A DNA stretch of 64,000 nucleotides from DATLLN01 sp963720885 (GCA_963720885.1 CAVRGW010000006.1:930001-994000), one strand, 5' to 3'. Numbered from the stretch's first letter, positions 50,223 to 59,653 are shown. A program made the numbers and translations. Notes: generated from the sequence alone by a model not told the origin.

Positions 50223-52977
50223 TCATCCCGCCGCCCTCCGGGTCTCGAGCAGTGAGGGCTCGGGAGCGCTGCGGCGGCGCAGCCACTTGCCGGTCTCGAT
50301 GACCAGCGGCAGCAGCGCGGCCAGTCCCACGCAGGCAAGCCATTCATGGCCGGTCAGCGACGTCGTCAGCAGCCCACTCTGGAAGCCGGGCAGCTCGGTC
50401 GCCAGCACCAGCATCGCCAGCGGGAAGAGCGAGATCGCGAGCGCCTTCAGGAGCGGCGCGTCGAGGCCGCTCGCCGGGTCGCGCCGGTTGGTGAGCGCGT
50501 TGAAGATGGTGCCCAGCCCCATCACGACGAACGTCATCGTCAGCGATGCGGAGGCGACATCGGTGCGCGGTTCGTCGGGACCGACCTCCAGCGGGATCAG
50601 CGCCGCGACGAACAGGGTGGCGGCGTAGACGGCCCACAGGGTGATCGCCTGCCGGTTGGTGATCGGCAGGCCGGGGTCGCGCGGCGGGCGGTGCATCACG
50701 TCCGGAGCGCCGGGATCGACGGCGATCACCACCACCCCCGATGCGGTCATGAAGACGAGCAGATACAGCACCATCAGCGGGGTCAACGCGACGCCGTGGT
50801 TGATGTTGAAGGCGCTGGCCGCGAGGAACAGGAACACCAGCGCGAGCAGCTGGGTCATCTGGTAGCGGACGTAGGACACGACCTTCTCGTAGACCTTGCG
50901 GCCGATCTCGACGGCATGCACCAGCGTGCCGAAATTGTCGTCGGTCAGGATCATGCGGCCGGCCTGCTTGGTCACCTCGCTGCCGCTACCCATCGCAACC
51001 CCGATGTCGGCCTGCTTGAGCGCCGCTGCGTCGTTGACCGCGTCGCCGGTCATCGCGACGATCAGACCCTGTTCCTGCATCAGCCGGGCCAGCCGCAGCT
51101 TGTCCTGGGGTGTGACGCGGCCGAACACGTGCAGCTCGGGCAGGCGCCGTACGACCTCGTCGTCGGAGAGCGCCTGCAGCTCGGCGCCGCTGATCGCACC
51201 GGGGCCGAGGCCGAGGGTCTCGCCGATTGCGCGAGCGGTGACTGCGTGGTCGCCGGTGATCATGCGGACGTCGATGCCGGCGCCCAGCGCCGTCTGCACC
51301 GCCGACCTGGCCTCCGCGCGAAGCGGGTCGATGATGCCCACCATTGCCACGAAGGACAACCCCTGGGTGAGCGACATCGGATCGTCCGTCATTGCCTGCT
51401 GCTCGTCATCGGCCACCAACCGGGCGGCGAACGCGAGCACCCGCAGACCCTGCTCGCCCATCCGCGCATTCGCCGCCTCGATGTCGGCGCGGGTCTGATC
51501 GATCGGGTCCTGCGAGCCGCTGAGCGGGCCGCCCGACATGCTGCACCGCGCCAGCACGACGTCGGGAGCGCCCTTGACCAGCTCGATCACGTGCTCCGCG
51601 CCGTCCAGCGTGACGCGATGAAACGTCGCCATGAACTTGTAGTCGGAGTCGAACGGCACCTCGGCGAGCCGCGGATAGGCGCGGCGCGTCTGCTCCGTGT
51701 CCACGCCCAGCTTGGCCGCCAGCACGACCAGGGCGGCCTCGGTCGGATCACCGACCACCGTGCCGTCGGCGCCGACGGTGGCGTCGCTGTCGAGCGCCAG
51801 CCCCAGGCCGAGCCTCGTGAAGTCCGGCACCGGCCGCGCCGGCGATCCCGGTGATCGCACCGGTCTTGCGATAGCCCACGCCCTCGACGGTGAACCAGTC
51901 GCCGGCCGCGTAGATCACCGACACCATCATCTCGTTCATCGTCAGGGTGCCCGTCTTGTCGGTGTTGATCGCGCTGGTCGCGCCCAGCGTCTCCACGTCG
52001 GTCAGGTTCTTGACCACCGCGCGTGCGTCGGCCAGCTGCTTGGCACCCATCGAGAGCAGCCCCGAGACGAACGCGGGCATGCCGGTCGGGATCGCCGAGA
52101 TCGCCATCGCCGTGCCAAGCAGCAGCACGTCGCTGAAGTCCTCTCCGCGGGCAACGCCGACGATCACGATGAAGGCGACCGCGCCCCAGGCGATGATGCC
52201 GAGCACCTTCGTCAGCGAGCCAAGCTCCTTCTGCAGCGGCGAGCGGGTGCGGCTGATGGACGAGAGCATCGTTGCGATCTGCCCCATCTCCGTCTGCATT
52301 CCGGTGGCGGTCACCACCATCGCTCCCGAGCCCCGCGTCACCGCGGTGTTCTGGAACAGCATGTTCGAGCGATCGCCGAGCGCCGCCTCGGCGTCCGGCA
52401 GGGCCGCCGCTGCCTTGCCGATGGGGGCGCTCTCCCCGGTCAGGGCTGCCTCCTGCGTCTCCAGGGTCGCCGAGCGGACGATCCGTCCGTCCGCAGGGAC
52501 GATGTCCCCGGCCTCGACGTGGACGATGTCGCCAAGCACCACGTCCAGCGCCGGCACGAGGGCGAGGGAGCCGTCCCGCACCACCCGTGCCTGCGGCACC
52601 TGCATGCTGGCCAGCGCATCGATGCTGGCCCGCGCCTTCAACTCCTGACGCGACCCGAGCACAACATTCAGCAGGATCAGCAGGGCGACGATTATTCCGG
52701 TCGACACCTGACCTATGACAACGCTGACAACTGTGACTGCGATCAGCATGATGTTCATCGGGTCGCGCAGCTGGGCGAGCGCAACCGCCCACACCGAGGG
52801 CGGATCCTCCCCGGTGATCTGGTTGGGCCCCATTCGAGCGAGCCGCTCGGCCGCTTCGGCGCTGGTCAGGCCGGTGTCGACATCCGAGCCCGCCGAGGCG
52901 ACGACCTCCAGCGCCTCGCGCGTGTAGGGCGGGACGGCGTCGGCCGCGACCGCCGAGGTGTCCGGAACATCCGTCAT
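50223..52977 (-). pseudogene. Cation-transporting P-type ATPase (type II-like), one frameshift
   Basis: The N-terminal frame encodes the cation ATPase N-domain, the actuator motif LTGESAPIG and the phosphorylation motif NTDKTGTLTMNEM. Near 51840 one extra base moves the rest, 546 residues, into the next frame, with the nucleotide-binding domain, MITGDHAVTARAIGE, a hinge written MTGDAVNDAAALK, and membrane helices 5-10. The total would be about 917 residues. Unusual points are IPTGMP in the fourth helix in place of PEGLP, no Asn/Glu pair in helix five (QMTQLLALVFLFLAA) and no Asn/Asp in helix six, so the usual calcium ligands are absent. The hinge motif normally reads TGDGVNDAPALK. An ion or a non-transport role cannot be assigned. 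Confidence 0.8.
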
Positions 52978-53046
52978 CGCGTCGGCCGACTCATGATCCG
53001 TTCATCGCCAACAGGTCGGCTGCGGAGTATTCCATACGCGGCACGG

Positions 53047-54315
53047 TCATCTCCGTGCCGAGTGTCGCCAGCGCTGGTGCGCGGCGGGCACCGCCTCCAT
53101 CGTCGGCTTCGCGTCATTCGGATGCCGCCCGAACCAGGCGGAGTAGCGGGCGGTCAGCGCCTTTGAGGTCAGCCCGTGTGCGAACACCGACAGCACCACA
53201 GTGAAGACGACGACGACCGTGATGGCGTGGACGTGCGGCACCGCCGAGTCCTCGAGCACGATGACGGTGAAGACGATCGAGGCCAGGCCGCGCGGCCCGA
53301 ACCAGCCCAGGAACGCCACGGTGGGAAGGCGGGCGCGGGTGCCCACGAGCGCAACGGCGACGGGCAGCATCCGCACCGCCGTCAGGCTGAGCACCCCGTA
53401 CACGACCGACGACCAGGTCAGGTCACCCAGCACCGGTCCCACCACGGCCGCGCCGAAGACGACGAAAGTGGCGGCGCTCGCGATCCCCCCGAGCTCCTCA
53501 GTGAGCGCGATGTCCTCGCCAGGCCGGCGCAGCGTTCCGTAGGTGAGGCCGGCGACGAACGCAGCGATGAACCCGCTTCCCCCGGGTGGCGTGGCCAGTC
53601 CGTACGAGATGGCTGCGATCCCCACGGGCACCGCGGGCAGCCACACCTGCTCGGCGAGGTGGTGACGCTTCACGTACCGCAGCAGCAGGCCGCCGATCGC
53701 TCCGGCCAGGACCCCGAACGCGACACCGTACCCGATCGCCTCGCAGACCACCCTGATCGCGGTCGGCGTGGACTCGACACCGGCCTCGGTGCCGGCCACG
53801 CCGATCGCGATGAACAGCAGCGGCACACAGAGCCCGTCGTTCAGGCCGGACTCGACGTTCAGCCCCTGACGGATCCGCGAGGGGAGCCGCTCGTCGCTGA
53901 CCACCGACTGACCGAGGGCCGCGTCGGTCGGCGCCAGGATGACGGCGAGCACAAGCGCCTCCGCGACGCTGAAGCTTGAGAAGCCGACCACCGCGAGTGC
54001 CCACCCGGCGATGATCGTCAGCGGAAGCCCGATTCCCAGCAGACGCAGTGGGACTGCGTATTCGTGGCGCAGCGCGGTCATATCGATGCGCGCGGCGTCG
54101 GTGAACAGCACGAGGGTCAGCGTCACCTCGGCCAGTAGCCTCACCGGTTCGCTCTCTCCACCGAGGTGGATCCAGTCGAGAGCGGAGCTGCCGAGCACGA
54201 ACCCGCACGCGACGAATACGATCGGAGCTGTCAGCGGGGTGGTCTGGAGGGGGCGCGAGAACGCCGCATAACCGACGATCACGACTGCGATCACCGCGAG
54301 ATCCCAGCCGTTCAC
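53047..54315 (-). CDS. Na+(K+)/H+ antiporter, CPA1 type
   Basis: The 422-residue protein has about twelve membrane helices. LAPTDAALGQSVV and LNVESGLNDGLCVPLLF are the two signatures of NhaP/NhaE-like CPA1 antiporters; the aspartate in NDG and the Asp in the TDAA sequence are ion-binding. FLGWFGPRGLASIVFT is also typical. It exchanges sodium or potassium for protons across the membrane and contributes to pH and salt tolerance. The C-terminal 40 residues are cytosolic and basic. It is 68 bases from the P-type ATPase gene on the same strand, so co-expression is possible. Confidence 0.92.
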   Translation of the reverse strand: MNGWDLAVIAVVIVGYAAFSRPLQTTPLTAPIVFVACGFVLGSSALDWIHLGGESEPVRLLAEVTLTLVLFTDAARIDMTALRHEYAVPLRLLGIGLPLTIIAGWALAVVGFSSFSVAEALVLAVILAPTDAALGQSVVSDERLPSRIRQGLNVESGLNDGLCVPLLFIAIGVAGTEAGVESTPTAIRVVCEAIGYGVAFGVLAGAIGGLLLRYVKRHHLAEQVWLPAVPVGIAAISYGLATPPGGSGFIAAFVAGLTYGTLRRPGEDIALTEELGGIASAATFVVFGAAVVGPVLGDLTWSSVVYGVLSLTAVRMLPVAVALVGTRARLPTVAFLGWFGPRGLASIVFTVIVLEDSAVPHVHAITVVVVFTVVLSVFAHGLTSKALTARYSAWFGRHPNDAKPTMEAVPAAHQRWRHSARR

Positions 54316-54392
54316 CCGGGCATCTCCTCTGCTTCAACCCCGCCGTCGTGGTGGGGTCAGGCCGACAAGTATGTCATTGCCGGGTCGCCCTG

Positions 54393-54794
54393 CTACCGAA
54401 CGATGGCGTAGGCGAGCAGCGCCAGCACCGCCGCCCAGGCGACGATCAGCCGGGCTGAGCGCGCCACCCAGCGGCCGGTGTGGTAGCGGACGAGCTGGCC
54501 GCCGAGGCTGACCGCCGTCCCACTGCTGAGAGCGGCCAGTGAGGCCTGGGGGAGGTCGCTGACCGCCCGGACTTGCCACGTCCGGATCATCTGGTCGGCT
54601 TCGCGACGGGCGGCCACGCGGTAGAACGGCAGCCGCCGGCGCCGGTCGACCCAGAAGCCGAGCGCCTCCATCGTCTCCGACGGGTCGGTGCGCACGGGAT
54701 CGCGCCGCGCCTGCTGCGCTTCGCGGAGGACCGGCACGACAACCGCGGCGATGCCGATCAGCCGATATCCGACCTTGACGTAGGTGGTGACCAC
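54393..54794 (-). CDS. Hypothetical membrane-anchored protein
   Basis: The 133-residue product has a start segment with weak hydrophobicity (VKVGYRLIGIAAVVVPVLRE), a very basic cytosolic middle (RRDPVRTDPSETMEALGFWV DRRRRLPFYRVAARREADQM) and a C-terminal membrane helix (LIVAWAAVLALLAYAIV). Frames and codon use are good. No family is recognised. It lies between the antiporter and the UspA gene, 78 and 31 bases away, all on one strand, and may belong to the same stress operon. Confidence 0.55.
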   Translation of the reverse strand: MVTTYVKVGYRLIGIAAVVVPVLREAQQARRDPVRTDPSETMEALGFWVDRRRRLPFYRVAARREADQMIRTWQVRAVSDLPQASLAALSSGTAVSLGGQLVRYHTGRWVARSARLIVAWAAVLALLAYAIVR

Positions 54795-54825
54795 ACCGGA
54801 ACGGTAGCGCGGCGTTCTCCGAGGC

Positions 54826-55239
54826 TCAGTGGACGATCAAGACGTCGCACGTCGCGTGCGCCGCGACCGAGCTCGAGACGCTCTGCCCGAGCAGGCGCGG
54901 GATCACCCCGAGTTCCCGGCTACCCACCACGATCAGATCTGCCCCGGCCTCGTTGGCGGCATGGACGATCGTCTCGGCGGGATGGCCGATCGCGGGAACC
55001 AGCTTCACCGACAGCCCTGCTGCCTTCGCCTTCTCGGCGGCCGTCTGCAGCTGGTCGCGGTGCTGCTGCGGGGTGTCCGTGGGGTCGATCGGCCCGGCGC
55101 TGCGCCCAGAGCTGATCGCGACCGGCGCCACGCTTGCGACCACGATCTCGGCGCCGAGTGCCTTCGCGAGCTCGATTGAGCGATCCAGCGCGCGCTGGGC
55201 CTGCTCACTGTCGTCGTAGCCCACGAGAATCGTCTGCAT
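54826..55239 (-). CDS. Universal stress protein (UspA family)
   Basis: The 137-residue protein has the UspA fold: MQTILVGYDDSEQAQRALDR at the start, and the ATP-binding G-2x-G-9x-G(S/T) motif in VGSRELGVIPRLLGQSVSSS, then CDVLIVH at the end. ATG 55237-55239 has GAGGAG eight bases upstream; the longer open frame is not needed. It binds nucleotides in the cytosol and is usually induced by stress. It is divergent to the DUF4389 gene. Confidence 0.92.
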   Translation of the reverse strand: MQTILVGYDDSEQAQRALDRSIELAKALGAEIVVASVAPVAISSGRSAGPIDPTDTPQQHRDQLQTAAEKAKAAGLSVKLVPAIGHPAETIVHAANEAGADLIVVGSRELGVIPRLLGQSVSSSVAAHATCDVLIVH

Positions 55240-55371
55240 AGCCAACTCCTCTGTTGTCGCGGCGTGCGAACCACCGGCGATTCTCCTCCCTCGGCCGCCG
55301 GCTCGCAAGTGGGTCGCACCGCGGTACGTGCTATGGCTTCGGTGCGCGCCGGATCAGCGAAGGAGGACTCC

Positions 55372-56007
55372 ATGGAACCTGCGAGCACGTATCCGCTCAA
55401 CCTGTCGGTCGACTATCCCGACAGAGACCTCAACCGGCTGACGACGGCTTTTCGCGTGATCGTCGCCATCCCGATCCTGGTGGTGATCGGCTCGGTGGCG
55501 GGCGAGAGCTGGAGCTGGCAGAGCGCGGGTGGCGGCCGCGGCGCTGCGGCAGGCGCCGGCGGGCTGCTGTTCTTCGGGCCGCTGCTGATGATCGTCTTCC
55601 GGCAGAAGTACCCGCGGTGGTGGTTCGACTGGAACCTGGAGCTGCTGCGGTTCATCGACCGCGTCGCCGTCTACATGCTGCTGATGGACGATCGCTACCC
55701 GTCCACGGACGAGCGCCAGTCGGTCAACCTGGAGATCGCCTACCCGGAGGTGCGCACCGAGCTCAACCGCTGGTTGCCGCTGGTCAAGTGGCTGCTCGCG
55801 ATCCCGCACTACATCGTGCTGTTCTTCCTTGGCATCGCGGCGTTCTTCGTGGTCGTGTTCGCGTGGTTCGCGGTGCTCTTCACCGGCCATTACCCGCGCG
55901 GGGCGTTCGAGTTCGTCGAGGGCGTCATCCGCTGGCACAACCGCGTCACCGGCTACGCGCTGATCCTGACCACCGACCGCTACCCGCCGTTCCGTCTGGC
56001 GGCGTGA
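55372..56007 (+). CDS. DUF4389-family membrane protein
   Basis: The 211-residue protein (ATG 55372 after AGGAGG) begins YPLNLSVDYPDRDLNRLTTA with hydrophobic segments FRVIVAIPILVVIGSVAG and LLVKWLLAIPHYIVLFFLGI. WFAVLFTGHYPRGAFEFVEG and WHNRVTGYALILTTDRYPPF are the typical DUF4389 wording, a family of small membrane proteins of unknown function. It is divergent to UspA and followed after 4 bases by an alcohol dehydrogenase gene, so these two are probably co-transcribed. Confidence 0.85.
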   Translation: MEPASTYPLNLSVDYPDRDLNRLTTAFRVIVAIPILVVIGSVAGESWSWQSAGGGRGAAAGAGGLLFFGPLLMIVFRQKYPRWWFDWNLELLRFIDRVAVYMLLMDDRYPSTDERQSVNLEIAYPEVRTELNRWLPLVKWLLAIPHYIVLFFLGIAAFFVVVFAWFAVLFTGHYPRGAFEFVEGVIRWHNRVTGYALILTTDRYPPFRLAA

Positions 56008-56011
56008 CACC

Positions 56012-56974
56012 GTGCGCGCCGCCGTCCTCGAGCGTCCCCGGGAGCTCGCCGTCCGCTCCGTGCCCGACCCGGAGCCGGGCGAGGGCCAGCTGCTGATCGA
56101 GGTCGCGGCCTGCGGCGTCTGTCGCACCGACCTGCAGATCACGAGCGGCGACCTGCAGATGCGGCGCTCGCCGGTGATCATCGGGCACCAGGTGGTCGGG
56201 CGGGTCGCCGGCACCGGCGAGCGGGTGGGCCTGGCGTGGCTGGCCGGCGCATGCGGTCGCTGCCGCTATTGCCTGAGCGGCCGCGAGAACCTCTGCGAGC
56301 TGGCCGAGTTCACGGGGTGGACGGTCGACGGCGGCTACGCCGAGCGTGTCGTTGCCCGCTCCGACTACGTCTATCCCCTTCCCGACGGCCTGAGCGACGT
56401 CCAGGCTGCGCCGCTGCTGTGCGCTGGGATCATCGGCTACCGCTCGCTGCGGATCAGCGGCATCGCCCCGGGCCAGGTGCTGGGCCTGTTCGGGTTCGGC
56501 TCCTCGGCGCACCTGGCGATCCAGGTGGCTCGCCACTGGGGCTGCCCGGTCGCGGTGTTCGCGCGGTCGGAGGCGGAGCGGCAGCTGGGGATGCGGCTGG
56601 GCGCCTCGTGGGCCGGCGGCTACGACGACGTGCCGCCGGTGCCGCTCGACGCGGCCGTCACCTTCGCGCCGGTCGGGTCGGTGGTGGTCGCCGCGCTGGC
56701 GGCCACGGCGCCGGGCGGCACGGTGGCGATCAACGCCATCCACCTGGATCGCATGCCGGAGTTCTCCTATGACCTGCTGTGGAAGGAGCGGAGCCTGCGC
56801 TCGGTGGCGAACTTCACCCGCCGGGATGCGCGCGAGTTCCTCGAGCTCGCCGCCGCAATCCCCATCCAGGCCGAGACCACCGTCTTCTCGCTGGACGATG
56901 CGCCCGAGGCGCTGGCGCGGCTCGAGGAAGGCGCGATCCGCGGCTCGGCTGTGCTCGACATCGCCGGGAGCTAG
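56012..56974 (+). CDS. Zinc-dependent alcohol dehydrogenase
   Basis: The 320-residue MDR enzyme has the catalytic zinc motif EVAACGVCRTDLQ and IIGHQVVGRV, the structural zinc cluster GACGRCRYCLSGRENLC (four cysteines), and a Rossmann segment LGLFGFGSSAHLAIQVARHW. It oxidises alcohols or reduces aldehydes with NAD(P)(H) in the cytosol; AdhP-type or formaldehyde-like enzymes look alike here. The GTG at 56012 starts 4 bases after the DUF4389 stop. Its stop codon TAG lies inside the six-base target duplication of the adjacent IS481 element, which therefore left the gene whole. Confidence 0.9.
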   Translation: MRAAVLERPRELAVRSVPDPEPGEGQLLIEVAACGVCRTDLQITSGDLQMRRSPVIIGHQVVGRVAGTGERVGLAWLAGACGRCRYCLSGRENLCELAEFTGWTVDGGYAERVVARSDYVYPLPDGLSDVQAAPLLCAGIIGYRSLRISGIAPGQVLGLFGFGSSAHLAIQVARHWGCPVAVFARSEAERQLGMRLGASWAGGYDDVPPVPLDAAVTFAPVGSVVVAALAATAPGGTVAINAIHLDRMPEFSYDLLWKERSLRSVANFTRRDAREFLELAAAIPIQAETTVFSLDDAPEALARLEEGAIRGSAVLDIAGS

Positions 56975-56975
56975 G
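56970..56975. repeat. IS481 target-site duplication, left
   Basis: GCTAGG directly before the element matches GCTAGG directly after it, and fits the NCTAGN target known for IS481. Confidence 0.85.
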
Positions 56976-57903
56976 TGTTTGTCCCAGATAGGTCGTTGAC
57001 GCGCTGAAGTGGCGTCCGCCCGCCGAGGGCGCGGTGTGGTCGGTTGCGAGTGTAGGTGTCGATTGCGTCTGGTAGGGCGTGTGCGCGGTCGTGCTCTGTC
57101 GGGTAGGGCCTGGCGTATGCCCAGCGTTCAAGCATGGTGCGGATGAAACGTTCGGCCTTGCCGTTTGTCTGGGGCCGGTAGGGTCGTGTCCGTTTGGCCG
57201 TGATCTGGTGCTGCTGGCAGGCGTCTTGCCAGCGTCGTTTGAAGCAGGTGCCGTTGTCGGTGAGGACGCGCTCGATGCTGATGCCGTGCTCCTGGTAGAA
57301 CCGCTGGCATGCCTCCAAGAAGCTGATCGCCGAGGCGTTGGTCTCGTCCGGATGAAGCTCGGCGTAGGCCAGCCGAGTGGCGTCGTCGACGGCAACGAAC
57401 AGGTACTGCCAGCCGGCTTTGCCCTGCGCGCGTTGGCGACGGTCTCCGGTCACCCGATGCCCGGGCCGGATGATCCGGCCAAGCTTCTTTGCGTCGATGT
57501 GCACCAGCTCGCCAGGCCGGTCACGCTGGTAGCGGACAATCTCCTCCGGCCTGGGCCGCGCCACCAGCCGGGAGCAGCCATGACGGCGCAGGATGGCGTG
57601 CACGGTCGAGGCCGGCACGCCGGTCGCCCAACCGACCATGTGCGGCCCCTCCCGAAGCTCAGCCCGCGCCCGCAGCACCGCCTGCTCGACCGCGTCAGAC
57701 ATCCGACGCGGCGAGCAGTGGGGCCGCGACGAGCGATCCTCCAGCCCTTCACCGCGACGCGCCCGACCGACCCACTTCGACGCCGTCTGACGAGAACACC
57801 CAACGATCACGGCGGCCGCCGTGATCGTCACCCCACCAGCCACCAAGCCAACCAACCGCCGACGCTGACGCCGACTCAACACGGCACTACCATGCAAATC
57901 CAT
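56971..57903 (-). CDS. IS481-family transposase
   Basis: The 310-residue protein has an N-terminal helix-turn-helix (GVTITAAAVIVGCSRQTASK), a second DNA-binding part (VPASTVHAILRRHGCSRLVA) and an integrase core with the DDE acids in ELVHIDAKKL, VLTDNGTCF and NGKAERFIR. KTNGKAERFIRT-type wording and RNRPHRALGG at the end are typical of IS481. ATG 57901-57903 has GGGAGG five bases upstream. The stop codon TAG (56971-56973) is not in the element at all: it is made by the duplicated target CTAG. The frame is intact, so the element may still be active. Confidence 0.93.
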   Translation of the reverse strand: MDLHGSAVLSRRQRRRLVGLVAGGVTITAAAVIVGCSRQTASKWVGRARRGEGLEDRSSRPHCSPRRMSDAVEQAVLRARAELREGPHMVGWATGVPASTVHAILRRHGCSRLVARPRPEEIVRYQRDRPGELVHIDAKKLGRIIRPGHRVTGDRRQRAQGKAGWQYLFVAVDDATRLAYAELHPDETNASAISFLEACQRFYQEHGISIERVLTDNGTCFKRRWQDACQQHQITAKRTRPYRPQTNGKAERFIRTMLERWAYARPYPTEHDRAHALPDAIDTYTRNRPHRALGGRTPLQRVNDLSGTNT

Positions 57904-58000
57904 CGAGCCCTCCCGGATCGCTGCCTTCGACAGCCGCGACCCTAGGAGGGCTCGTGGACGTTACGACTTCAGACCGTCAACAACGTGTCCGGGAACTACA
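56976..58000 (-). mobile_element. IS481-family insertion sequence, complete
   Basis: The 1025-base element is bounded by imperfect inverted repeats (56976-57012 and 57964-58000; TGT at the tip and the shared core CGTTGAC or TGTTGAC plus CTGAAGT) and by a six-base duplication GCTAGG. One intact transposase fills it. The ends, size and target all agree with IS481. Confidence 0.9.
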
Positions 58001-58006
58001 GCTAGG
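58001..58006. repeat. IS481 target-site duplication, right
   Basis: This is the second GCTAGG copy; its CTAG also supplies the stop codon of the chromate transporter gene read from the other side. Confidence 0.85.
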
Positions 58007-59267
58007 ACACCAGGCTCGCGGCCAGGCCGACGGCCGCGCAGGCGACGACCGTCGTGACCACGCCGACGCGGAAGCGCCAGACCCCGGCGAATGCGATCGC
58101 GGCCGTCGCGATCACCAGCCAGTCGGGGTTGCCGTCGGGCACGGCGGCGTGGTCTGCGACGAAGACGGCCAGGGCGGCGATCACGCCGACCACGGCGATC
58201 GTGACGCCGTTCAGCGCGTTGGCGAACGACCCGGTGTGGCGGACGCGGTCGATGATCGGCGCGCCGGTGATGATGAAGACGAAGCAGGGGACGAAGGTGC
58301 ACAGAGTGACGATCGCCGCGCCGGCCAGGCCCCAGGCGAGGCCGCCCTCCACGTTGTAGGCGGCGACGAAGCCGACGAACGTGTTCACCATGATCAGCGG
58401 CCCCGGCGTCGACTCGCCGAGCGCCAGCCCGGCGACCATGTCGTGCGCGGTCAGCCAGCCGTAGTGGTTGACCGCGGCGCTGGCGACGAACGGCAGGACG
58501 GCGTAGGCGCCGCCGAAGGTGATCAGGGCGGCGACAGTGAAGAAGCCCGTGAGCTGGGCCACGAAGCCGCCGGCCAGGAGCAGCAGGCCGACGGGGACGA
58601 GCCAGATCAGCAGCGCCTTCACGACCCGCCGGCGGAGGCCGGTCTGCGGGACGGCCGTCTCGTCGTCGTCGTCCGCGTCGCCGTGGCCCGCAGAGCGGCC
58701 CAGCAGCGCCGGATTTCGGCGCCCGGCCAGGTACCCGGCCAGCGCCGCCAGCACCAGGATCACCGGGAACGGCAGCCCGGCGACGATCAGGACGAACGAC
58801 AGCGCAGCCATCGCGACGGCGGCTGTGGTGTGGATCACGCGGCCTCCGACGCGGAGCACCGCCGCTGCGACCAGTGCGATCACCGCGGCGCCGAGACCGC
58901 GCACCACGCCGGCGACGGACGCCACCTCGCCGTACTCGACGTACACGGCGCTCATCGCACACAGCAGCACGAAGGCCGGGGCCACGAACAGCCCGCCGGC
59001 GGTGATCGCGCCGCGCACGCCGTACAGCGAGTAGCCGACGTACGACGCCAGCTGCTGCGCCTCCGGGCCGGGCAGCGCCATACAGAAGTTCAGCGCGTGC
59101 AGGAACCGCCGCTCCGAGATCCAGCGCCGGCGCTCGACCAGCTCGTCATGCATGATCGCGATCTGCCCCGCGGGGCCGCCGAAGCTGATGCAGCCGAGCT
59201 TCAACCAGAACCAGAACGCCTCGGATTCGCTCGGCCGGTCTCCGGTGGTCGCGGGCTGCTCGCTCAC
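58002..59267 (-). CDS. chrA: Chromate/anion transporter ChrA
   Basis: The 421-residue protein consists of two CHR domains. The first has FWFWLKLGCISFGGPAGQIA and MHDELVERRRWISERRFLHA, then MALPGPEAQQLASYVGY; the second has ALITFGGAYAVLPFVASAAV and LALGESTPGPLIMVNTFVGF. These are the duplicated FGGP/A, GPE and PGP motifs of long-chain ChrA proteins, which export chromate in exchange for other anions or move related oxyanions. GTG 59265-59267 is used; the frame is open upstream but without a ribosome site. The stop is in the right target duplication of the IS481 element. No ChrB is present. Confidence 0.9.
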   Translation of the reverse strand: MSEQPATTGDRPSESEAFWFWLKLGCISFGGPAGQIAIMHDELVERRRWISERRFLHALNFCMALPGPEAQQLASYVGYSLYGVRGAITAGGLFVAPAFVLLCAMSAVYVEYGEVASVAGVVRGLGAAVIALVAAAVLRVGGRVIHTTAAVAMAALSFVLIVAGLPFPVILVLAALAGYLAGRRNPALLGRSAGHGDADDDDETAVPQTGLRRRVVKALLIWLVPVGLLLLAGGFVAQLTGFFTVAALITFGGAYAVLPFVASAAVNHYGWLTAHDMVAGLALGESTPGPLIMVNTFVGFVAAYNVEGGLAWGLAGAAIVTLCTFVPCFVFIITGAPIIDRVRHTGSFANALNGVTIAVVGVIAALAVFVADHAAVPDGNPDWLVIATAAIAFAGVWRFRVGVVTTVVACAAVGLAASLVS

Positions 59268-59354
59268 GGCGCGAACTATCTCGCACCCGGTGGCTGCAGG
59301 GTGCTTGCGACGAGTGATACGTTCTCGTCCCCGAAACCGAGCAGGAGGGTTCCC

Positions 59355-59642
59355 ATGACAGTGGCACGAGTCGTGACGTTCGACGGGGTCTCCAGCGAGC
59401 GCATGGAGCAGATGCGGGCTGAGATGGCTGACCAGGAGCGGCCCGACGACGTCCCGGCGACCGAGATCGTCGTCCTCCATGACCCCGACGCCGAGAAGTC
59501 GGTCGTGATGCTGTTCTTCGACACCGAGGAGGACTACGCGCGGGGTGACGCAGCGCTCAACGCGATGCCGGCCGGCGACACGCCGGGCAGCCGCACGTCA
59601 GTCGGCAAGTACAACGTCGAAATGCGGATGACGACGGTCTGA
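59355..59642 (+). CDS. Small ABM-like hypothetical protein
   Basis: The 95-residue protein starts at ATG 59355 after AGGAGGG. It reads as a ferredoxin-like fold: TVARVVTFDGVSSERMEQMR, VPATEIVVLHDPDAEKSVVM, LFFDTEEDYARGDAALNAMP, and KYNVEMRMTTV. The alternating strand-helix pattern and length match the dimeric alpha/beta-barrel monooxygenase-like group in actinobacteria, but the catalytic residues are unknown. It is divergent to ChrA and ends before a symmetrical hairpin. Confidence 0.6.
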   Translation: MTVARVVTFDGVSSERMEQMRAEMADQERPDDVPATEIVVLHDPDAEKSVVMLFFDTEEDYARGDAALNAMPAGDTPGSRTSVGKYNVEMRMTTV

Positions 59643-59653
59643 CCGCCGCCGAG

